The position numbers and the translations under genes were made by a program. A stretch of DNA of 64,000 nt from Microbulbifer sp. VAAF005. Its GTDB lineage: Bacteria; Pseudomonadota; Gammaproteobacteria; Pseudomonadales; Cellvibrionaceae. Within the stretch, counting starts at the first letter, position 1. Each line of letters begins with the position of its first letter. Shown here one piece after another: positions 19,056 through 29,760 of the stretch. A model generated the notes under the pieces. That model saw only the letters and a list, made by a program, of their open reading frames with translations, did no database searches and was not told the DNA's origin. The stretch spans positions 2,517,501 to 2,581,500 of the forward strand of contig NZ_CP120233.1 in NCBI RefSeq assembly GCF_030012985.1. Reading direction: 5' to 3'.

Positions 19056-20861
19056 CTAAGGCTTGGGCCCTCTGGAATGGTGAAGCATCCCCGGGTAGCT
19101 ATCCAGCTCCGGCAGCCCCGTCGCTGCGGAAATACCGAAGCCTTGGGCATAGTCCACCCCCATCTGGCTCAATTTTTCCATTAACTCCGGGCTCTCTACA
19201 TACTCGGCGATAGTGCTGATACCCATTCTCTTCGCCAAGTGATCAATAGTGCTTACCATTGCGCTATCAATTTCATCCTCGAGCATATTGCGCACAAAGC
19301 TTCCATCGATTTTAAGAAAATCTACCGGCAGCTGGCGCAGATAAGCCAGGGAGGAAACACCGCGACCAAAGTCATCCAGGGCAAAGCTGCAACCGGCGGC
19401 TCTCAGCTTGTGGATAAATATCAGGGCTCGTTCAAGATTATTGATGGCGCTGGTTTCTGTAATTTCAAATTGAACCCGTGAAGGCGTTACACCGGCATCG
19501 GACAGAGACTGCAGCACAAAATCAGCAAAGGTCTCATCCCCCAGGCTGATGCCGGAAATATTGACCGCATAATTAATTCCGCCCATCCCCAGGCGCTGTT
19601 CTTGGGCCATGTAGTCAAAGACCCGGCGAATTACCCAGCGGTCCACTTCCTCGATCAAGCCGTAGCGCTCTGCGGCTGGTAAAAACAGCCCCGGTGAAAT
19701 CACTCCACCATCACGACCGCGCATCCGCACCAGGATTTCATAGTGGTGGACATTGCGGTCCCCCTTTAGTGAAACCACTGGCTGCCGGTACAACATCAGA
19801 CGGTCTTCCCGCAACGCTGCATGAATTTCCGCTACCCAGGTGGTCTCGCGGCGCTTCTCCAATACCTTGCGGGAGTCACCAAATAGCTTAACGCGATTTC
19901 TGCCCTGCTCCCGGGCACTGCAACAGGCATCATTGGCCGACGCCAGTAACTGACTGGCACTGGGGGTAAAGTGATCGACACCAACAACACCAATCGACAC
20001 CGCGACCCGGTTGTCATTCCCCTCCCAGAAAAAACTGAAGTTCTGCACAGAGTCGCGCAGCCGAGCCACCACACGACCACCCTCTTCCAGGGTGCAGTCG
20101 CGCAGTAGTATCGCAAACTCATCACTGCCGACTCGGGCAAATAGATCATCGCTGGAGAGGCAGCGCTTGATTAACTCCACCAACTGAACCAACAACTGGT
20201 CCCCGGCAACAAAGCCCAGGGTGTCGTTAATAACTTTGAATTGATAAACATCCAGGTAGAGCAATACATGGTGCTGGCGTTTATCGACACAGAGGCTGAG
20301 TTGGCTTTGCAGCTCACTCTCAAAGAATTGTCGGTTGGGCAGTCGGGTTAAGGCGTCGTGGCTGCTCTGCCACATAAGGCGGGTGGAAACCCGGCGTGCG
20401 GCAGAGGTATCCCGCAGCACCAAAACATAATTTTTAAGCACCCCCATATCCCAAAGAGCCATTACCTGCACGGTCACTTCAAGTGGGACATGCTCTTCCC
20501 CTGGGCGCTCAATACAGGCATTAAACTCTCTGGTTCTGGGTACTTCACCCAGGTCACTGGATGCCGGCAATATCGGCTCTATCGCATCGCCCCGGCTATT
20601 GCACAGGCGCAAACCTTCACTGAGTGGCTGGCCGGGCAGCAGTCCAACCAGGTCCCCAGTCATTTCGTTGACCAGGGGGTTGGTGTAAACCACCGTACCC
20701 GCAGCATCGGTGACAATGACACCATCGGCAACTTCACCGAGAGCCGCCTCCGCCGCCTGTAAACTGATCTGCTCACAGGGGCGCAGCCCCTCTTCCAACT
20801 GGGCGAGGGGGCCGAGGTAACTTGCCGCCTCTGGATTAAACAGCGTCACGGGAAAACTCAC
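19056..20861 (-). CDS. PAS-GGDEF-EAL cyclic-di-GMP protein with altered motifs
   Basis: A 601-residue protein with a PAS-like sensor (about 35-150), GGDEF domain (about 165-320) and EAL domain (about 345-590). It has no membrane segment. The cyclase signature reads GSDEF instead of GGDEF. The EAL motif reads EIL (HYEILVRM). Other EAL residues remain: NIS, EITET, DDFG, LKIDG and the late AEYVES glutamate. It may be a phosphodiesterase with a ligand-binding cyclase domain, or largely regulatory. Translation probably starts at GTG 20861. A GC-rich hairpin (19046-19075) overlaps the stop. Confidence 0.85.
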   Translation of the reverse strand: MSFPVTLFNPEAASYLGPLAQLEEGLRPCEQISLQAAEAALGEVADGVIVTDAAGTVVYTNPLVNEMTGDLVGLLPGQPLSEGLRLCNSRGDAIEPILPASSDLGEVPRTREFNACIERPGEEHVPLEVTVQVMALWDMGVLKNYVLVLRDTSAARRVSTRLMWQSSHDALTRLPNRQFFESELQSQLSLCVDKRQHHVLLYLDVYQFKVINDTLGFVAGDQLLVQLVELIKRCLSSDDLFARVGSDEFAILLRDCTLEEGGRVVARLRDSVQNFSFFWEGNDNRVAVSIGVVGVDHFTPSASQLLASANDACCSAREQGRNRVKLFGDSRKVLEKRRETTWVAEIHAALREDRLMLYRQPVVSLKGDRNVHHYEILVRMRGRDGGVISPGLFLPAAERYGLIEEVDRWVIRRVFDYMAQEQRLGMGGINYAVNISGISLGDETFADFVLQSLSDAGVTPSRVQFEITETSAINNLERALIFIHKLRAAGCSFALDDFGRGVSSLAYLRQLPVDFLKIDGSFVRNMLEDEIDSAMVSTIDHLAKRMGISTIAEYVESPELMEKLSQMGVDYAQGFGISAATGLPELDSYPGMLHHSRGPKP

Positions 20862-21028
20862 TCAAAACACAACAGAGCAAAGCGCAAACCTTTCCCGGTA
20901 GCGGGGAGGTGCCTTGCGACAGGCTATAACCGAAAAAGGTTACCGACATCATCGCCCACGATCGCCGATTTTATTCAATTATCCAGCCTCCCAGCCGAGT
21001 TTTTTCTACAAATGTATAAATTGCACAT

Positions 21029-21598
21029 TCACAGATTGCTGCGCAAGAAATTTTTTAATTTCTCGTCTTCAAATACTCGTTGTAGAGTTGTGCTGAGCAG
21101 TCCATTCACACGGCTTTGGACTTCTTCACGGCTGGGCTTAACCAGGTTCCGATCTTTGCCGGAAGCGCTGTAAGTGCCGAAATAAGTGCGAGGACCAATT
21201 TTCACTTCCAGGTGAATTTCAGCAGCGGTGTCAATCTCAGTGGTATAAACCGTATTTGGACTGTTGTAGGTGAGTTTTACCAATTTTGCGATCACCTGAA
21301 CTTCCGGCGCGCTATCGGTAATTCGGAATGACCAATTTGAAAAACCCTCACGCAATCCCGCCGCAATAGCCTCACCAGCGTCATTGCCAATACTTACCTG
21401 AGCAGTATCCGCATAAACACCACCCAATGATCCCAAGCCGCCAGAGGGCAGTTCATTTACTCCCATCACACTCATACTAAAGCCTTCGCCTATCGCTTCA
21501 GGAGCGACCTGGACCTGAGGCTGCAGCCAAATTTGCAGCGGGCTGTGGGCACAAGCGCTGAGTAACAGCGCACCGGCAAAAACCAATAACTTCTTCAT
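21029..21598 (-). CDS. YajG-family lipoprotein
   Basis: A 189-residue predicted lipoprotein: the signal MKKLLVFAGALLLSACAH contains the lipobox LSAC, with the lipidated cysteine at residue 16. The mature part resembles the YajG family (central repeats of beta-strands, ending in a short conserved helix with FLRSNL). The function is unknown; the family is found in the envelope. It is the last gene of a three-gene minus-strand group with the copper chaperone-like protein and another lipoprotein. Confidence 0.78.
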   Translation of the reverse strand: MKKLLVFAGALLLSACAHSPLQIWLQPQVQVAPEAIGEGFSMSVMGVNELPSGGLGSLGGVYADTAQVSIGNDAGEAIAAGLREGFSNWSFRITDSAPEVQVIAKLVKLTYNSPNTVYTTEIDTAAEIHLEVKIGPRTYFGTYSASGKDRNLVKPSREEVQSRVNGLLSTTLQRVFEDEKLKNFLRSNL

Positions 21599-21633
21599 GT
21601 TTAATTCCCCCTCACTTCAAAAAAACTGCCAAT

Positions 21634-22095
21634 TCAGCCATGGTGATGATGGTGATGCTCACCCTCATCTCTCATCCGAACTATTGGCACAAGAATATCT
21701 ACACTGCTGCCATCGGCAAAAAGCAGTCGCAACGGCAACTCCTCCCCCGCCTGCAAGCGCAGACCTTTAATCATTAAGTGAACTCCACCGGGAGCCATAT
21801 CTACACTTGCCCCGGCGGCAATCGTCAGCTGATCCAGCGGGCGCATCCGGTTTATTCCGTTCTCCGATATTGTGGTATGCAGGTCTGCTGAAGCCTGTTC
21901 AACACCCGGTAACTCCACACCCGTGAGTACCTGACTCGAATCACCAGTGTTGTGCAGCGACACAAAGGCAGCGCTCATCGAAGGCCCCGGAGGAGTTTCC
22001 CGGGCATACCCCTCCGCCGTAATTCCTATGGAATAGGCGCCTTTAGACACAAGGAGTGCGGTGATTAAAAAGGCAAATGCCAATACTTTTTTCAT
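21634..22095 (-). CDS. Periplasmic copper chaperone, PCu(A)C family
   Basis: A 153-residue exported protein with a signal peptide (about 1-22). The PCuAC copper site pattern is visible: histidine in LHTTISENG, methionine in RMRPL, and HLM in GGVHLMIKG. Proteins of this family deliver Cu(I), for example to the cytochrome oxidase CuA site. The C-terminus is unusual: six consecutive histidines before the final glycine (DEGEHHHHHHG), probably an extra metal-binding tail. The start overlaps the upstream lipoprotein gene by ATGA, indicating coupled translation. Confidence 0.88.
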   Translation of the reverse strand: MKKVLAFAFLITALLVSKGAYSIGITAEGYARETPPGPSMSAAFVSLHNTGDSSQVLTGVELPGVEQASADLHTTISENGINRMRPLDQLTIAAGASVDMAPGGVHLMIKGLRLQAGEELPLRLLFADGSSVDILVPIVRMRDEGEHHHHHHG

Positions 22096-22818
22096 GGTGC
22101 CCCTCCGCTGGGCTTAATCAGGATCAGTTTCGCCGGATTCCCGACTTTGATATCTCCACGCACCCGATACCCGGGTACAGCCTCGCGCAGTTGCTGATAA
22201 ACCCAACGGCCCTCAGCATCACTGCGCGCTACGATAATGACGCGCAGCTGCTCGCTGCGAATCCTGCCCGCTACTCGCTGCAACTGTTCCACCAGCCCGG
22301 CAGACCTTGCTGCAAGTTCACCGGCTGGCAGACCTATCACCTCCCCTTGTGGTAAATCGAGCTGCGCTCTCCCCGCTCGCGGACCAACTGTGTACGCACT
22401 TCAGCCACCAGCGGATTGGCCGGGGCCAACATCTCGGCCCGTTTCAACAGGGTATTCACCGCCCCAAAATCCCTGCGACGCAGGGCGTCCCGCGCCCGCT
22501 CAACATAGGTGACCACAATGGTTTGAATACCGGTTTCTGCCTTGCTGTTATCCGGTTGCAGTTGCAATACACGCAGGTAATAGTCGTAGGCACTGGCGCC
22601 GGCAGGCTGGGTTAGATGCCCTTTGCGTAGCGCCTGTTCCGCACGACTCAAAAAAAGGAAATATTGTTGCGCCGAACCTGGTCCTGGGATGGCGTCTTTT
22701 TAGGGGCGGGAGGAGGGACAACCGTTTTAGGTGCGGGCTTATTGGATGAGCAGGCCCCCAGGCAAAATGCCAGTAGCAGTAAAACCCCAAGGCTGTGAAG
22801 GCGTTCAAATGACGGCAA
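22092..22818 (-). CDS. TPR-type lipoprotein, frame broken twice (probable sequencing indels)
   Basis: Starting at TTG 22818 (AGGGG upstream), the signal ends in the lipobox LGAC, followed by a proline/lysine-rich linker. The reading frame breaks at a T7 run on the coding strand (22650-22656) and resumes as LSRAEQALRKG, a helical repeat region (YYLRVLQLQPDN, RARDALRRRDF, TPR-like). It breaks again at a G4 run (22371-22374) and resumes as RAQLDLPQGEV to the stop at 22092. Adding one base at each run restores a continuous protein. The function is unknown; it overlaps the PCuAC gene. Confidence 0.7.
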
Positions 22819-22938
22819 AACAATCCCCTATTGTTGTTTTTTTGTACCACTGGCGTCGCTATACTGCTGCGGCGACTGAACCCCCGTCTGGTGCAGCAGT
22901 CTGAACTATGCGCCCGACTATAATGAATTTTTTCATCT

Positions 22939-24739
22939 ATGGCTGTGATGACCAAAAGTTTCCGAAAAAATTTCCTCGTTCTGCTGACAATCCTGCTGGC
23001 CACAACCAACATTGGAGCTACAGCGCAGAATTCCGATAACCCTTTTGCCTCGTTGAGCAGCGCCCAGGAAAACACTTTCCTGCCGGTCGATGAAGCTTAT
23101 CAGCAGGACCTGCTCTTTGATGCCAACGGCCTCAGCGCACTCTTCCAGATTGCCCCAGAGTACTACCTCTATCGCGAAAAACTGGCGCTGTACAGGGTCG
23201 ATAATGGTGAAAAAACTCCCATCCCCCTGAACCTGCCAACCGGTGAAGTTATTTGGGACGACTATTTCGAGAAAGAGACTGAGGTCTACCGAGGCCAGCT
23301 CGAATTTGCCCTGGATATCCCTGAAACCAGTGGTTCTACCCAACTGGAGCTCCACTATCAAGGCTGCGCAGATGCCGGCCTTTGTTATCCGCCTCAGACC
23401 CGATACTACAGTGTGGATTTTGCCAGTCAGGATATAGAACCGCAGGATAGCGCCTTAATTACAGGCGCACCCACTCCGCCAGCGAGTGCTGGCGGTGCCG
23501 CAGGCAATAGCAATGTCACCTTATCACTGGCGCTGCTTCTCGCATTTGCCGGTGGCCTGATCCTGAACCTGATGCCCTGTGTCTTCCCAGTACTGTCGAT
23601 TAAATTACTGGCAGTGAGCCAGGCGGCACAAAATGCAAGCCAAAGGCACCACCACGGCTGGGCTTATACACTGGGCGTAGTTTTGAGCTTTGTGGCTATC
23701 GCCGCTGTGATGCTCGCCCTTCGCGCCGGCGGAGAGGCTGTCGGCTGGGGCTTCCAGCTTCAATCCCCCTGGTTGGTGGCAGCACTCGCCTACCTGTTTT
23801 TTATCATGGGGTTGAGTTTGTCCGGAATGACCGAACTCGGCAGTAACCTGATGGGTATTGGCGGCAACCTGAATAAACGTCAGGGGTTGTCGGGCTCTGT
23901 GGCATCCGGCGCGCTGGCAACCCTGGTGGCCAGCCCCTGCACTGCGCCGCTGATGGGCTCCGCACTGGGGTTTGCTGTTACGCAGCCCGCACTAATTGCG
24001 CTAAGTGTTTTTGCCGCCCTTGGCGCCGGTATGGCGGCCCCCTTCCTGTTGTTGACATATATCCCCGCTCTCGCCAAAAAGCTGCCCAAACCCGGCCCCT
24101 GGATGGATCGCCTAAAGCAGTTGTTGGCATTCCCGATGTATCTCACTGCGGTGTGGCTACTGTGGGTTCTGGGCCGACAAGCCGGGGGATGGAGTTGCCC
24201 TGGTACTGGCTGGTGCTGTAGCCATTGCATTTGCCCTGTGGCTTTGGCCGCGTCCGCAATGGCACTGGCTGCGCGGTTCCCTGGCCCTGGCCTCCCTGGC
24301 CTTGGCGGTTTTTCTACTTCCGCAACTGAAAACCATCAATCAGTCTGAACAATTGTCCAGCAGCGATTACTGGGAGCCCTATTCGGCAGAGAGACTGGAG
24401 ACTGCGCGCAGTGAGGGGCGTGCAGTTCTGGCCAATATGACAGCGGCCTGGTGCATCACCTGCCTGATGAATGAGAAAGCTGTGCTGTCGAGCACCGAGG
24501 TCAGTGATGCTTTGGAGCGCCTCAACGTGGTCGCGCTGAAAGGAGATTGGACCAACCAGGACCCGCGAATCAGCGAATTATTGGCCAAATACGGGCGTAC
24601 CAGTGTGCCGCTGTATCTCCTCTATCCCGCCGATGGGGGCGACGCAAAAATATTGCCGCAAATATTATCTCAAGATGATTTACTACAGGAATTGGAGAAC
24701 GCTGTGGACTCCCCTTTGAGCACTGGGGTGACTCAGTAA
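22939..24739 (+). CDS. dsbD: Thiol:disulfide interchange protein DsbD, one frameshift
   Basis: Carries electrons from cytoplasmic thioredoxin across the inner membrane to periplasmic disulfide isomerases and cytochrome c maturation. Order: signal peptide, N-terminal alpha domain (GCADAGLCYPP cysteine pair), eight-helix beta domain with MPCVFPVLS and ASPCTAPLMG, and a C-terminal thioredoxin-like domain with WCITCLMNE. The frame breaks after GRQAGG at a G5 run (24184-24188); adding one G gives GGDGVALVLAG and an intact protein. The C-terminal part continues in the other frame to 24739. Probably a sequencing indel. Confidence 0.9.
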
Positions 24740-24850
24740 AGTTTTTGGCGCCTTTGTAGCCAATAACCCAAGGTAAACAGGCCACAGCCCGGATATTTTG
24801 AACTAATTTTTTGCCCAATATCGCCGAACTGCTGCTAACTTCGATAAACT

Positions 24851-24971
24851 CCGAGTCTGGCATGGACAGGGAGTCACTTTTGCGGCAGACTCGGTTAATG
24901 AGTTCGGGCAGCTAGGCCGAAATTTCGAGTTTGCCCGCAAGATAGCCAATTTTAACCCACTTTATATGGGT
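24851..24971 (+). other. Structured region upstream of aroQ
   Basis: The 259-bp gap between dsbD and aroQ has no gene. It contains a perfect 9-bp inverted repeat CCGAGTCTG/CAGACTCGG (24851-24859 and 24886-24894), a second fold with CGGGCA/TGCCCG containing the palindrome CGAAATTTCG, and ACCCA/TGGGT followed by TTTTC next to the start. It could be a leader controlling aroQ-accB-accC; no known riboswitch is recognised. Confidence 0.4.
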
Positions 24972-24998
24972 TTTCGGCAACTTTCTTCAGGGCGAATT

Positions 24999-25454
24999 AT
25001 GGCTAAACTTCTTCTCCTTCACGGCCCCAACCTAAATCTTTTAGGCAGTCGCGAACCGCACATCTACGGGTCTACCACCCTGGCGGATATCAACGAAGCC
25101 GCCGAGCGCCAGTGCGACGCCGCCGGCCACGAACTGGAAGTCCTGCAGAGCAATAGTGAATCAGCCCTGCTCGAACGAATCCACCTGGCGGCGACCAGTG
25201 GGGTCGACTTTATCGTGATCAATCCCGCTGCGTTCACCCATACCAGTGTCGCCTTGCGCGATGCCCTGGCAGCCGTTGCCATCCCGTTTATTGAGCTTCA
25301 CCTGTCCAATCCCCATGCCAGGGAAGCTTTCCGACACCATTCCTATCTTTCAGATCTGGCCTGCGGCGTAATCTGTGGCTTTGGCGCCAACAGCTACACC
25401 CTGGCCTTACAGGCAGCCATCCACCAATTGGATGCCACACCTGCACAACAATGA
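24999..25454 (+). CDS. aroQ: Type II 3-dehydroquinate dehydratase
   Basis: Third step of the shikimate pathway, dehydrating 3-dehydroquinate. The 151-residue protein starts [16 protein letters not shown], with the catalytic tyrosine in HIYG (Y23-region), [10 protein letters not shown] and the conserved histidine in [12 protein letters not shown] start at ATG 24999 with GGGCGAA upstream. The aroQ-accB-accC order is common in gammaproteobacteria, and the 22-nt gap to accB supports one operon. Confidence 0.96.
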   Translation: MAKLLLLHGPNLNLLGSREPHIYGSTTLADINEAAERQCDAAGHELEVLQSNSESALLERIHLAATSGVDFIVINPAAFTHTSVALRDALAAVAIPFIELHLSNPHAREAFRHHSYLSDLACGVICGFGANSYTLALQAAIHQLDATPAQQ

Positions 25455-25476
25455 ATCAAACTGCGAGTAAATAACT

Positions 25477-25944
25477 ATGGATATCCGCAAAATTAAAAAA
25501 TTGATTGAGCTGCTCGAAGAATCGGATATCGGCGAGCTGGAAATCAAAGAAGGCGAAGAGTCCGTGCGCATCAGTCGCGGCGTCAGCAGCGCCGCCCAAC
25601 CCGTTGCACCGATTTACAGCGCGCCTCCCGCACCGGTTGCCGCCCCTGCTGCTCCGGCGCCCAGCGCTCCTGCTGCCCCAGCTGAAAAAGAGTCCAAGCC
25701 GGCTATCAGCGGACACGCGGTAAAATCCCCGATGGTAGGCACCTATTACGCTGCCCCCAGCCCTGGCGCCGAGGCCTTCGTGAAAGTGGGTCAGCAGGTC
25801 AAAGTTGGCGATGTTGTGTGCATCGTCGAAGCGATGAAAATGATGAACCAGATCGAAGCCGACAAGGCCGGTACCATTGAGTCGATTCTGCTGGAAGACG
25901 GCCAACCGGTTGAGTTTGACCAGCCCCTCGTGACCATCGTCTGA
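25477..25944 (+). CDS. accB: Biotin carboxyl carrier protein of acetyl-CoA carboxylase
   Basis: Carries biotin between the two half-reactions of acetyl-CoA carboxylase, the committed step of fatty-acid synthesis. The 155-residue protein has a short N-terminal domain, an alanine/proline-rich linker (about 40-72) and a C-terminal biotinyl domain with the acceptor lysine K121 in EAMKMMN. It is followed by accC after 15 nt. Confidence 0.97.
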   Translation: MDIRKIKKLIELLEESDIGELEIKEGEESVRISRGVSSAAQPVAPIYSAPPAPVAAPAAPAPSAPAAPAEKESKPAISGHAVKSPMVGTYYAAPSPGAEAFVKVGQQVKVGDVVCIVEAMKMMNQIEADKAGTIESILLEDGQPVEFDQPLVTIV

Positions 25945-25959
25945 GTGGGGTAAGTCACA

Positions 25960-27299
25960 ATGTTCGACAAAATCCTAATCGCCAACCGCGGCGAAATCGC
26001 ATTGCGGATTTTGCGCGCCTGTAAAGAGATGGGCATCGCCACTGTGGCGGTGCACTCTTTGGTAGACCGCAATCTCAAGCATGTACGCCTGGCCGACGAA
26101 TCTGTATGTATCGGCCCCAACCCATCCCCGCAGAGCTACCTAAATGTGCCGGCCCTGATCTCCGCCATGGAAATCACCGACGCAGTAGCCGTGCACCCCG
26201 GCTATGGCTTTCTCGCAGAGAACGCGGACTTCGCCGAGCAGGTGCAAAAGAGCGGCTTTACCTTTATTGGCCCTGACCCGGATGTGATCCGCCTGATGGG
26301 GGACAAGGTGTCTGCAATTGCCGCCATGAAAAAGGCTGGCGTTCCCACCGTTCCAGGCTCTGACGGCCCGCTGCCCGATAATAGCGAACGCTGCATGGAG
26401 ATCGGCCGCAGCATCGGTTATCCGGTCATTATTAAAGCTGCCGCCGGTGGCGGTGGTCGCGGCATGCGCGTAGTGGAAAGGGAAGAGGAACTGGTGAACG
26501 CGATTGCCGTGACCAAGTCCGAAGCCCAGGCGGCCTTCGGTGACGGCACCGTCTACATGGAAAAATTCCTGCAGAATCCCCGCCATGTTGAGATCCAGGT
26601 AATGGCCGATGGCCAGGGCAACGCCATCCATCTGGGCGATCGCGACTGCTCCCTGCAGCGCCGCCATCAAAAAGTTTTGGAAGAAGCCCCAGCTCCGGGC
26701 ATTCCCGATGAGGTGCGCGAGCAGGTACATGAGTCCTGTGTACAAGCCTGTATCGATATCGGCTATCGCGGCGCGGGTACTTTTGAATTCCTGTATGAAA
26801 ATGAGCGCTTCTACTTTATCGAAATGAACACCCGTATCCAGGTGGAGCACCCCGTTACCGAAATGGTAACCGGCGTCGACCTGATCAAGGAGCAGATTCG
26901 GGTTTGTGCCGGTGAGAAGCTATCCCTGAAGCAGGAAGATATCGTAATCAAAGGTCACGCCTTTGAGTGCCGTATCAATGCCGAAGACCCACAGACCTTC
27001 TTCCCCAGCCCCGGCAAGGTAAACAACTTCCATATGCCTGGCGGCCTGGGTGTGCGGGTCGACTCCCATCTCTACTCCGGATACTCGGTACCCCCAACTA
27101 CGATTCCATGATCGCCAAGCTGATCACCCATGCGGAAGATCGCGAAACCGCGTTGGCGCGTATGCGTGTGGCCCTGTCGGAACTGGTAGTGGACGGCATC
27201 AAAACCAATATTCCCCTACAGGAAGAGTTGGTACGAGATGAAAACTTTGCCAAGGGTGGGGTCAATATCCACTACCTGGAGAAGAAGTTAGGTCTTTAA
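25960..27299 (+). CDS. accC: Biotin carboxylase of acetyl-CoA carboxylase, one frameshift
   Basis: ATP-grasp enzyme that carboxylates the biotin on AccB. The N-terminal [17 protein letters not shown], the glycine-rich [14 protein letters not shown] loop, and the catalytic [14 protein letters not shown] are all present. The frame breaks after GYSVPP at a C5 run (27091-27095). Adding one C gives [14 protein letters not shown], and the protein continues normally to 27299. As accC is normally essential and no second copy is seen here, a sequencing indel is much more likely than a real mutation. Confidence 0.93.
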
Positions 27300-27448
27300 G
27301 CGCTCGCCAGCCGGGGCAAAGTTAGCGAGAATTGCGGCAAACATAACGACACTGACCTTGCCAAGGATGGCGTGGCAACCATCGTTATCTGAGTGCGGCC
27401 CAGCCGCAACAATGCCGTAAACATCGCTACAACATTTCCGGAATAATT

Positions 27449-28330
27449 ATGCCCTGGCTACAACTCCGCGTGGACACCGACCGTGATCACGCGGAAAAAA
27501 TCGAAGACGCACTGCTTTTTGCCGGTGCCGTATCTGTCACCCTGCAAGACAACGCTGACCAACCGATCCTTGAGCCCGGGCTCGGAGAGGTGCCCCTATG
27601 GGAGCAAACACGGGTTACCGGATTGTTCGATGCGGAAGTGGACACCTCGGTTACCGAGGCAAAAGCAGCTTCCTTCCTATGCGAAATGTTGCCCAATGCC
27701 CGCTGGGAGCAACTTGAGGATAAGGATTGGGAGCGGGAGTGGATGACCCACTACAAACCCATCCAGTGCGGCCCCAATTTGTGGATCTGCCCCAGCTGGT
27801 GTGAGCCACCACAGCCGGACGCGGTGAACCTGCTGCTCGATCCAGGCCTAGCCTTCGGCACTGGCACGCACCCAACTACTTTCCTATGCCTGCAATGGTT
27901 GGCGCTGCAGGAGCTCGCGGGTAAGAGTGCCATCGACTTCGGTTGCGGCTCGGGCATTCTGGGGATTAGCGCACTACTACTGGGAGCAGAGCGAGTTCTC
28001 GGTACCGATATCGATCCCCAGGCATTGATCGCCAGTCGGGACAATGCCCAGCGCAACGGCATAGACCCCGAGCGCTTCCCGGTCTACCTGCCAGAACAAA
28101 TGCCGAGCGAAGACGCCGATGTTATGTTGGCCAATATCCTCGCCGGCCCCCTGGTAGAACTCGCCCCTCAACTGATACAGCTCACTCAATTGGGCGGAAA
28201 AATTTGTCTGTCCGGCATCCTCAGTTCCCAGGCAGAGCAGGTGAAAAATGCTTACAGCGAATGGATTGAGTTCGATTCTGACGGCGAACACGAGGGATGG
28301 GTCAGACTGACAGGCAAGCGGGTGCGCTAA
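27449..28330 (+). CDS. prmA: Ribosomal protein L11 methyltransferase
   Basis: SAM-dependent enzyme that trimethylates ribosomal protein L11. The 293-residue protein has the N-terminal substrate domain starting MPWLQLRV and a class I methyltransferase fold with DFGCGSGILGI (about 158-168) and the catalytic-region motif ANILAGPL. It follows accC after 149 bp of unremarkable sequence, the usual accC-prmA neighbourhood. Confidence 0.96.
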   Translation: MPWLQLRVDTDRDHAEKIEDALLFAGAVSVTLQDNADQPILEPGLGEVPLWEQTRVTGLFDAEVDTSVTEAKAASFLCEMLPNARWEQLEDKDWEREWMTHYKPIQCGPNLWICPSWCEPPQPDAVNLLLDPGLAFGTGTHPTTFLCLQWLALQELAGKSAIDFGCGSGILGISALLLGAERVLGTDIDPQALIASRDNAQRNGIDPERFPVYLPEQMPSEDADVMLANILAGPLVELAPQLIQLTQLGGKICLSGILSSQAEQVKNAYSEWIEFDSDGEHEGWVRLTGKRVR

Positions 28331-28405
28331 ATGCGCCCCCGAGCACTACGCGGGACCCCTTTGGGCTGATAAACTTGGCTGCTAAATAAACTGCGCTCTA
28401 GTCGA

Positions 28406-29640
28406 ATGTCTCAACTGGTAACCCGCTGCCCTCATTGCAGCACATCATTTCATATTAATGACCAGCAACTGCGCGCTGCCCGTGGAGCCGTTCGCTGTGG
28501 GTCTTGCCTGCAGGTGTTTCGCGCAGACGAAAATATCGTTTTCTCAGAAAGTGATAGCGAGAGCCGCAATGATTTGGAGGCTTTGCTGGAAGACGATGAC
28601 TTCCTGATCCACGACGATATCGAGCTCGACGAGGACGAACCCGCCACCCCGCCATCTCCACCAGCTGTGGATCAAACTACCAATCAGGAGAGTGCAACCA
28701 ATGAGATTGCACCTGACAGCGCGCCCAAATCTGAACCAAAAGAATATAGTGCAGCAGCACAGGAATTAATTGGTGACGCCTTTGGCGACCATGAGTGGCA
28801 GGAGCTGGAAGCATCTCATACCGAAGAGGAAGCGGAACCCGAAGAGGACCTGGATAAAATCCTCAAGCCGGACTGGGAAGAACTTCCTGATTTTGATTCT
28901 GACCCTTCGCCCGAGTACAACCGCCAACCTGAAGTACCGGAGTTTGAAACTTCTAGCTCCCTCGCTGAAGAGCCGTCCTGGGACAACAATGAGCCTGCAG
29001 CATCAACCGAGTCTGTAGATACACCTCCCCCACTGAGGAAAGCCGCCAGGAGCCTTACTTCGGTGGCGAATCTACCACTGCTGAAGAGCCCCAGCGGGAG
29101 CAATTAATCTCAGCTATCCAGCCCGCGCCTGTGGAGATGTCGTGGGGAGTACCCAAAAAGAAACGCACAGCCTCTCCCTGGCTGTGGCGTGCATTGATTC
29201 CCCTATCGATCCTCGGCATAGTGATTCAGGTTGCATACTTCCAGTTCGATAGCCTCAGCCGCAAACAGCCCTGGCGCGACTTCTATGCTGCCGCCTGCCC
29301 ACTATTCGGCTGCACCTTACCCCAACTAAAAGATACCCGGGCGATCCAAGCCACAAACTTAATGGTGCGCACCCACCCGCAGCTGCAGGGCGCCCTGGTA
29401 GTGGATGCAGTGCTGCTAAATACTGCCCCCTACGCGCAACCCTTCCCCAACTTATTGTTGAACTTCAGCGACCTGAAGGATAAGGCTGTGGCCAGTCGTC
29501 GGTTTACCCCGAACGAGTACCTACAGGGGGAGTTGGCCGGACGCAAACTAATGCCCCAGGACAGCCCCATTCATATCGCTATTGAGGTGGTTGACCCCGG
29601 TGCAGAAGCGGTAAACTACGAGCTGAACATCACTCACTGA
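28406..29640 (+). CDS. Zinc-ribbon and DUF3426 membrane protein, one frameshift
   Basis: Begins with an MJ0042-type zinc ribbon (CPHC at 9-12 and CGSC at about 32-35), followed by a long acidic, low-complexity linker. The frame breaks after TPPP at a C5 run (29027-29031). In the next frame the linker continues as TEESRQEPYFGG, then a membrane helix (ALIPLSILGIVIQVAYF) and a C-terminal DUF3426 domain ending at 29640. Adding one C joins the two. The family is often found between prmA and dusB; the function is unknown. Confidence 0.85.
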
Positions 29641-29760
29641 ACACACACAAGCTCCCCGGCTAAGTTTTTAGCAAAGGGGATTTGGCGCCATAAACAACCA
29701 AACCTGCGCATTCGACAGGCTAAATGAACAGTGATCGATCAAATTGCCCGCTTTTTCGCT

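Noticed and set aside
22650..22656. Programmed frameshift or slippage at the T7 run as a firm call
   Set aside because: The same gene has a second break and the window shows many homopolymer indels; error is the simpler reading. Kept only as a low-interest finding.
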